Shown one piece after another: positions 58,977-64,000 of a DNA stretch of 64,000 nucleotides. The notes beneath the pieces were generated by a model, which ran no database searches, was not told the origin of the DNA, and saw only the letters and a program-made list of their open reading frames with translations. Position 1 is the first letter of the stretch, and each line of letters begins with the position of its first letter. The translations under genes were made by a program, and so were the position numbers. The DNA lies in the NCBI RefSeq assembly GCF_000949135.2, contig NZ_JTAN02000018.1:62001-126000 (forward strand), given 5' to 3'. The DNA is from Burkholderia sp. USMB20 (GTDB lineage: Bacteria; Pseudomonadota; Gammaproteobacteria; Burkholderiales; Burkholderiaceae).

Positions 58977-61364
58977 TCAGGCGGACGGCTCGTCGATCGC
59001 GGGCAGCGACACCGTCACCGCGGTGCCGACACCCACTTCGCTGTCGACCGTCACGCTGCCGCCGTGGCGCGTGACGACCGTCTTCACGAATGCCATGCCG
59101 AGCCCGGAGCCCGAGATTTCGGGCCGCTCGCCGGCATGGAACCGCTTGAAACGCTCGAACAGATGCTGCAGATCTTCCGGCGCGATGCCGTACCCCTGAT
59201 CGCGAATCGTACAGAAGATCCGCTTCGATGCATGCTCGACCGACAGCGTACACGCGATCACCGTGTCGGACGGACTGTATTTGACTGCGTTGTTCAGCAG
59301 GTTGACGAACGCACGCGTGATCAGCGAGCGGTCGGCGCGCGTCCAGCACATGTCGGCCCCGGCGTCGGTCTCGATGCGGATGCGCTTTGCCTGCGCCTGC
59401 GGCCAGACTTCGTCGCTCGCGTCGATCAGCACGTCGACCAGGCTCGTCGGTTCGAGCTGGTACGCCTGCGACTCCGCGCGCGCCAGCTGCACGAACTCGT
59501 CGGCGAGCGACAGCGCACGGTGCGCATAGCGCTCGATCCGCGCGAGTAGCCCGCGCATCGCGTCGGTTTCGACGCGATCGCGCTCGATCTCGACGAGCGC
59601 GAGGATCGACGACTGCGGCGAGCGCATGTCGTGCGACAGCAGGTGCAGCGCCTCCTCGCGCTGCCGCTCGGCCGCGTGCAGCTCGGTCACGTCGACCAGA
59701 CCGGCGATCCAGCCCGTCACGTGGCCCTGCGCGTTCGTACACGGGGCGTAGCGTAACAGATGGTCGAGCCCGTCGCGATCGCGCACCTCGATGCCGCGCG
59801 CCATCGCTTCGTCTTCGGCCCCGAGCGTCGGGTCGAGCGCGTCCGGCCAGTGTGCGCGGATCGTGACGTCGTGTTCGGCGTTGCCGTCGACGGTCTTCAT
59901 GAAGGTCAGCTCGCCGAGCGCGGCGCGCAGCGGCCGCCCTTCCGGCACCGGCAGCGCGAGCCGCGAACCGTAGCGCTTCGCCGCATGGTTCGCGATCAGC
60001 ACGGTGCCGGCCAGGTCGGTGACGAAGATCGGCTCCGGCATGCTGTCGAGGCTGTCCCACACGAAGCGCTTCATGTCCTGCACGCGCTGCGCGGCCTGCG
60101 CCATCAGCGCCATCTGCCGTTCGAGCACGTCGCCGCCGACGCTGCGCGTGCGCGGCGCCTCGGGCAGCAGGTGCGGCTCATCGGCGAGCCGCTGCAGCTC
60201 GCGGCGCAGGTACGACATCGTCATTTCCAGGCGCCGCCAGTTCCAGATCGGGTAGACGGCGACCAGCCCGAAGATGGCCGGCGCGGGCGACAGCCACACG
60301 CGCGCCTCGAACAGCAGCGCCAGGCTCGCGACGACGGCCAGCGCGGCCAGGCTCAGCGTCAGCAGCAGCGCGCGCCATGGCGACAGCATCAGGAAGCCGC
60401 CCAGCAGCACGGCGAGCGGCAGCAGCGAGGCGGCGAAGAGTCCGGCCCGCGATGCAGGCAGGATCGCGCTGCCGGTCGTCAGCATGTCGAGCACGTTCGC
60501 GTGGATGTACACGCCGGCGAGCGGACCGAAGTCGCCCGACACCGGCGTCGCGAAGCGGTCGTAGAGGCCCGACGCCGTCACGCCGACGACGACGATCTTG
60601 CCGCGCAGTGCGTCGGGTTTCACGCGCCCTTCGAGCACGTCGTCGAACGACAGCGTCGGATACGCGGGCGTGTTGCGGCTGAACGGGATCAGGTAGCGGC
60701 CGTCGCCGGTCGCGTCGCGCGACAGGTCGTGCGCTTGCGCGCCGGGCGTGCCGCCGACCGGATGCAGCCGGCCGGCCTGGATCGCACGGTAGACGGGCAC
60801 CATCAGCTGCGGCCAGCGCACGCGTCCGTCGCTTTCGAACAGCGCGACGCTACGCACGATGCCGTCGGGATCGACTTCGAGATTGATGTGGCCGAGTCCC
60901 ATCGTGCGTGCCGACAGCTCCGCCACCGGCGGATCGACGGTGCGCGTGCCGTCCGCCTGTTCGGGGCTCAGCAAGACGGGCAGGAAAGTCGGCACACGGG
61001 CCATCGCGTCGGCGAACGCGCGATCCTCCGGCGACTGCTCGGTAAACAGCACGTCGTAGACGACCGCGGCCGGCTGCGCACGCGCCAGCGTGTCGAGCAG
61101 CCGCGCGTGCACGCTGCGCGACCACGGCCAGCGGCCGAGTGCGGACACGCTCTGGTTGTCGATGTCGACGACGACGACGTCGGGCGACAGCGGCAGGCTG
61201 CGCAGCATCAGCAGCCGGTCGTAGATCAGCCCGTCGACGCTCGACGACAACCGGCCGAGCGCGCACGCGAGTATCACCGCGATTCCGAGGCAGCCGATCG
61301 CGATCCACTCGATCAGGAAGCGGCGGCCGAGGCGCCGCCGCGGGGAAACGGAGTCGGTTTTCAT
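58977..61364 (-). CDS. CHASE2-PAS sensor histidine kinase
   Basis: A 795-residue membrane kinase. One N-terminal helix (about 19-37) leads into a periplasmic CHASE2 domain (about 40-300), followed by three helices (about 305-375), a PAS domain (about 430-560), HisKA with phospho-acceptor His578 in LLSHDMRSPQSS, and an HATPase domain. N box NLLNNAVKYSPSD is at 688-700, G1 DQGYGIAP at 722-729 and G2 GSGLGMAF at 752-759. It lies 10 bp after the LysM-FecR gene and shares an operon with the response regulator, its likely partner. Confidence 0.93.
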   Translation of the reverse strand: MKTDSVSPRRRLGRRFLIEWIAIGCLGIAVILACALGRLSSSVDGLIYDRLLMLRSLPLSPDVVVVDIDNQSVSALGRWPWSRSVHARLLDTLARAQPAAVVYDVLFTEQSPEDRAFADAMARVPTFLPVLLSPEQADGTRTVDPPVAELSARTMGLGHINLEVDPDGIVRSVALFESDGRVRWPQLMVPVYRAIQAGRLHPVGGTPGAQAHDLSRDATGDGRYLIPFSRNTPAYPTLSFDDVLEGRVKPDALRGKIVVVGVTASGLYDRFATPVSGDFGPLAGVYIHANVLDMLTTGSAILPASRAGLFAASLLPLAVLLGGFLMLSPWRALLLTLSLAALAVVASLALLFEARVWLSPAPAIFGLVAVYPIWNWRRLEMTMSYLRRELQRLADEPHLLPEAPRTRSVGGDVLERQMALMAQAAQRVQDMKRFVWDSLDSMPEPIFVTDLAGTVLIANHAAKRYGSRLALPVPEGRPLRAALGELTFMKTVDGNAEHDVTIRAHWPDALDPTLGAEDEAMARGIEVRDRDGLDHLLRYAPCTNAQGHVTGWIAGLVDVTELHAAERQREEALHLLSHDMRSPQSSILALVEIERDRVETDAMRGLLARIERYAHRALSLADEFVQLARAESQAYQLEPTSLVDVLIDASDEVWPQAQAKRIRIETDAGADMCWTRADRSLITRAFVNLLNNAVKYSPSDTVIACTLSVEHASKRIFCTIRDQGYGIAPEDLQHLFERFKRFHAGERPEISGSGLGMAFVKTVVTRHGGSVTVDSEVGVGTAVTVSLPAIDEPSA

Positions 61365-61374
61365 GCGCCGCGGG

Positions 61375-62736
61375 TCAGCGCGACAACGTGAACGCGTTGA
61401 CCGGACTCGTCTTCTGATAGAACTTGCCGCCCTCGAACTCCTCGACCGTCACCGCCCAGTAGTAGTCGCCGGGCGGCAGGTGGGAGACCGTGATCCGGCG
61501 CGCCTGCAGGCCCATCTGGTCGACGACCGGCGCGCTCAGGTCCTTCGAGTGCGACAGCACGAACCGATAACGCGCGTCCTTGGCCGCGTCGTTCGGCGCC
61601 CAGCGGAACTCGTAGCCGTCCGGGCCGGGCGACGCGCTCGCATCGAGCCCCATCAGGCGCCGCTCGAACGCGTAAATGTGCGGCATGCCTTCGAGGCCGT
61701 TGTCGTCGATCGCGGAAATCCGGACGAAGTACGTGCCGTTCGGCACCTCGCGGAACACCGCGCGCGACGAGACCGTGCGCGTTTCGCTGAACAGTGCGAG
61801 CATGCCCGCGTCGCGCGCGAGTTGCAGGTGATAGGCATGCGCATGCTCGAGCGGCGCGACGTCGAACGTGAGGTCGGGCTCGTCCTGCACCTTGTCCGGA
61901 TGCGTGAGCGCGGGCGCCGGCAGCAGCTGCACGGGTGCGCCGACCGCGCCGGACGACGTCGTGACGCTGCCGAAGTTCGCATGCACGAGCGTCGGGTCGG
62001 CCGGCTGCTGCTTGCCCGCGACACCGACGGTGCCGTCGAGCACCTCGACACGCGTCGCAGCATTGCCGGCGGCGTCGTAGTTCACGCGGAACCGCGTGCC
62101 GCGCACGCCGGCCACGACCGACGGCGAGCGGATCTGGAAGCGGTCGTCGCGCTTCTTCAGATGCGTGACCTCGCTGTCGACCGAGCCGCGCGTGAGCTCG
62201 AACTCGCGATCGAGCGTGCCGGTCAGCACGGTGCGGCGCAAGGTCTTCAGGTCGAGCTGGCTGTCGGGCGGCAGGCTCATGTGCGTGCCGTCGGCCAGTT
62301 CGAGCGTCAGGAAGCCGTTCGCGCCCGTGCGCACGCGGTCGCCCTCGGTCAGCGTCGCTTCGTTCGCGAGCGGCGCGTACGCGCCGCCGGACGCGCGCTC
62401 GGCCGTGCCCTGCACCGCGACGACGCGCGCGGTCAGCTTTTCCTTGCGCAGCCGCGCGACCGGCAGCTTCAGCGCGATGTCGGGCTGCAGGTGTTTCGGC
62501 GCGGGCACGCCGTTGATCCGTTGCAGCAGCTGCCAGTCGTCCGGGCCCTGCAGGTAGCGCGCGGCGACGTCGTACAGCGTGTCGCCGGCATGCGTGCGGT
62601 AGACGACCATCTTGCCCGCGGCAGCGCTCGGCTGCGCGACGGCCTGCTGCGCCGCGAACGCAAACGCGACCGCGCACGCCGCATGCAGTGCCGCCGTGCG
62701 CAGGTTCGCCGTGCGCTGCGTGATGCGCCGGGTCAC
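61375..62736 (-). CDS. Exported LysM-FecR domain protein
   Basis: A 453-residue exported protein. The GTG start at 62736 overlaps the response-regulator stop (GTGA) and follows GGGAGAG. A Sec signal peptide (about residues 1-36, ending QQAVAQPS) precedes a LysM domain (about 43-92, YRTHAGDTLYDVAARYL), which binds peptidoglycan. A FecR domain follows (about 125-225, GDRVRTGANGFLTLELADGTHMSLPPDSQLDL in segments), then fibronectin-like beta segments. Placed between a response regulator and a CHASE2 kinase, it may present a periplasmic signal to the kinase. Confidence 0.9.
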   Translation of the reverse strand: MTRRITQRTANLRTAALHAACAVAFAFAAQQAVAQPSAAAGKMVVYRTHAGDTLYDVAARYLQGPDDWQLLQRINGVPAPKHLQPDIALKLPVARLRKEKLTARVVAVQGTAERASGGAYAPLANEATLTEGDRVRTGANGFLTLELADGTHMSLPPDSQLDLKTLRRTVLTGTLDREFELTRGSVDSEVTHLKKRDDRFQIRSPSVVAGVRGTRFRVNYDAAGNAATRVEVLDGTVGVAGKQQPADPTLVHANFGSVTTSSGAVGAPVQLLPAPALTHPDKVQDEPDLTFDVAPLEHAHAYHLQLARDAGMLALFSETRTVSSRAVFREVPNGTYFVRISAIDDNGLEGMPHIYAFERRLMGLDASASPGPDGYEFRWAPNDAAKDARYRFVLSHSKDLSAPVVDQMGLQARRITVSHLPPGDYYWAVTVEEFEGGKFYQKTSPVNAFTLSR

Positions 62737-63437
62737 TCCGGCTCTCCCTGACCGACCCGCTCGAGCCGGTAGCCGTAGCCGTAGATCGGCGCGAGGCGAT
62801 AGCCGTTTTCCGGCCGCAGGCCGAGCTTCGTGCGCAGCATCGAGATGTGCGTGTCCATCGTGCGCGACGGGATGTCGGTCGCCTGCTTCCACACGAGATC
62901 GAGAATGTGCGCGCGCGACAGCGGCCGGTCGAGGTGCTGGAACAGCAGCAGCGCGAGCTCGAATTCCTTCTGCGTGAGGCTCACGGCCTTGTCGCCGACA
63001 TACGCCTGCTTCAGGTTCACGTCGAAGCGGAACTGGTCGAACTCGCGAACGGTCGCCTCCGCGTTGACCGGATACGCGCGGCGCAGCAGCGAGCCGATGC
63101 GCGCGCGCAGGATCGGGCCCGACACGGGCTTGACCACGTAATCGTCCGCGCCGGCGTTGAGGATCTGCGTGATCCCCGCCTCGTCGTCGCGGCTCGTCAT
63201 GAAGATGATCGGCAGGCTGTGCTCGGTCTGGTTCGCACGCACCCACTTGAGCACTTCCTCGCCGGACATGTCGGGCACGTTCCAGTCGAGCACGAGCAGA
63301 TCGAACGTCTCGCGCTGCAGACGCTTCTTCAGGGCCTTGCCTTCCTTGAACGCATAGCACGTGTGGCCGACGGCCGTCAGCGTTTGACTGACGAAATCCG
63401 TCTGGGCCGGATCATCATCCAGTACAGCAATTCTCAT
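62733..63437 (-). CDS. OmpR-family response regulator
   Basis: A 234-residue regulator. The receiver domain has the acidic pair DDD (residues 7-9), phospho-acceptor Asp51 in LVLDWNVPDMSG, Thr81 and Lys103 in VVKPVSG. The OmpR/PhoB winged-helix is at about 133-228 (LTQKEFELALLLFQHLDRPLSRAHIL, YGYGYRL). The start MRIAVLDDDPAQ at 63437 has GGGG about 6 nt upstream. First gene of the RR-FecR-kinase-lipoprotein operon. Confidence 0.94.
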   Translation of the reverse strand: MRIAVLDDDPAQTDFVSQTLTAVGHTCYAFKEGKALKKRLQRETFDLLVLDWNVPDMSGEEVLKWVRANQTEHSLPIIFMTSRDDEAGITQILNAGADDYVVKPVSGPILRARIGSLLRRAYPVNAEATVREFDQFRFDVNLKQAYVGDKAVSLTQKEFELALLLFQHLDRPLSRAHILDLVWKQATDIPSRTMDTHISMLRTKLGLRPENGYRLAPIYGYGYRLERVGQGEPE

Positions 63438-63609
63438 AGCACCCCGCAAATCGAAATCGATTCGTCCAGTTCAGCTCCCCGCACTCATCCCGCCGCGCAG
63501 CATGCGCGCGGCGCCCGACACCGGCCGGCGAGCCGTCGTTTGCCGAGCACGCAACCTGCGCGACACGGCGCCCCGGCCACCCATCTCAAAAACGGGGCAC
63601 GGACGAACC

Positions 63610-63641
63610 GGCGATTTCATCATAGTAGTATGAAATTCGCC
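63610..63641. promoter_or_regulatory. Interrupted dyad upstream of the response-regulator gene
   Basis: GGCGATTTCAT and ATGAAATTCGCC face each other across 9 bp, pairing with a single-base offset. It lies about 175 bp before the response-regulator start and is AT-rich against a GC-rich background. An operator or RNA hairpin is possible; there is no T-tract. Confidence 0.35.
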
Positions 63642-63666
63642 AAGAAATTGCGCGGACTACGGTCCT

Positions 63667-64000
63667 TTATTCGAATAATCCTTCCCGTCGCGCAACTGGC
63701 GGCGCTTCCGGCTGGCCCAGCATGGGCTGCCCCAGCGTGGGCTGCCCCAGCATCCGCTCCAGCTGGCTACGCACGCGCTCCCACGCCGGCGCCGCATAGT
63801 CGGGCTGGCTCGCCGCCCACGCCTGCGCGAGATCGAACACGCGCCCGATCGTCGCGCCGCAATACGTGAAGCCCGCGCCGTCGTCCCGCGCGGCGCCGCG
63901 CAGCCGTTCGTCGAGCGATTCGGCCAGCCACGGCATCTCGGCCGCCGCCGAATCGGCATACGCCTCGAGCGCGGCACGCGCGTGGCGATCCCGTTGCGGG
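63667..64000 (-). CDS. Unknown protein, C-terminal part (continues beyond the window)
   Basis: An open frame enters from the right edge and ends at a stop at 63667, giving at least 111 residues. The visible part is Ala/Arg-rich with an amphipathic helical look (AYADSAAAEMPWLAESLDERLRG), then GFTYCGATIGRVFDLAQAWAASQPDYAAPAWERV. Near the C-terminus a five-residue repeat appears (LGQPT, LGQPM, LGQPE). No family was recognised. Its start is outside the window. Confidence 0.6.
   Translation of the reverse strand, partial: PQRDRHARAALEAYADSAAAEMPWLAESLDERLRGAARDDGAGFTYCGATIGRVFDLAQAWAASQPDYAAPAWERVRSQLERMLGQPTLGQPMLGQPEAPPVARREGLFE
63710..63754. repeat. Three tandem 15-bp repeats
   Basis: Three consecutive 15-bp units of the form GGCTGCCCCAGCATG occur, differing at only one or two positions. 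They encode the repeated pentapeptide LGQPx at the end of the partial unknown protein. In-frame expansion or contraction by slippage would change the protein by five residues. Confidence 0.85.

Overview
The window is about 64 kb of a high-GC (roughly two-thirds G+C), gene-dense chromosome. Gene content, protein sequence character and order (thrS-infC-rpmI-rplT-pheS-pheT-ihfA-merR, relA, scoAB, ETF-ubiquinone oxidoreductase, a FUSC/AaeB-type efflux operon, valS next to galU, several LysR regulators) point to a betaproteobacterium, most likely a Burkholderia of the cepacia complex, main chromosome. That assignment is inference from family knowledge; no search was run. No phage, insertion sequence, CRISPR array or rRNA operon was seen.

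Layout. 1-6.1 kb: the end-truncated bamC gene, tRNA-Pro(GGG) with its terminator, a methyltransferase, a Tat-exported tyrosine phosphatase and a large lipoprotein with an internal duplication. 6.1-14.3 kb: the translation operon on the minus strand. infC starts at a rare ATC codon, and a terminator-like hairpin lies between rplT and pheS. tRNA-Val(GAC) follows. 14.4-18 kb: relA, ridA-like, alpha/beta hydrolase. 18.1-21.5 kb: a LysR regulator divergent from a three-gene set (exported SnoaL-like protein, Tat-exported deacetylase, atypical SDR). 21.6-27 kb: scoA-scoB with a divergent PAS-LuxR regulator, a thioesterase-SDR pair, and the ETF-quinone oxidoreductase behind a TetR-type palindrome. 27-31.7 kb: a sugar or sugar-acid module (PfkB kinase, MFS carrier, DapA-family lyase) divergent from a LacI regulator with two visible operators.

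31.7-41.2 kb: aroC, an MFS-PlsC fusion protein, a CBS-domain protein, an Mpo1-like membrane protein, YihY, wrbA-DUF2069-FAD oxidase-metallophosphoesterase, and a small membrane protein. 41.2-47.3 kb: LysR divergent from an outer-membrane factor, FUSC pump, DUF1656 and HlyD efflux operon. The outer-membrane-factor gene loses its reading frame near its 3' end and runs without a stop into the pump gene. 47.3-51.8 kb: a chemoreceptor, an Fsr-type exporter, a small membrane protein and an MTA/SAH nucleosidase overlapping uvrD. 51.8-58.3 kb: uvrD divergent from valS, then galU. 58.3-63.4 kb: an apparent operon of OmpR-type response regulator, LysM-FecR periplasmic protein, CHASE2 histidine kinase and DUF4136 lipoprotein. 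The window ends in a partial unknown gene containing tandem 15-bp repeats.

Most of the window is ordinary housekeeping sequence. The points most worth following are the outer-membrane-factor/pump frame problem, the LacI-controlled kinase-carrier-lyase module, the exported LysR-linked trio with a degenerate SDR, the duplicated lipoprotein, and the FecR-LysM/CHASE2 two-component cluster.
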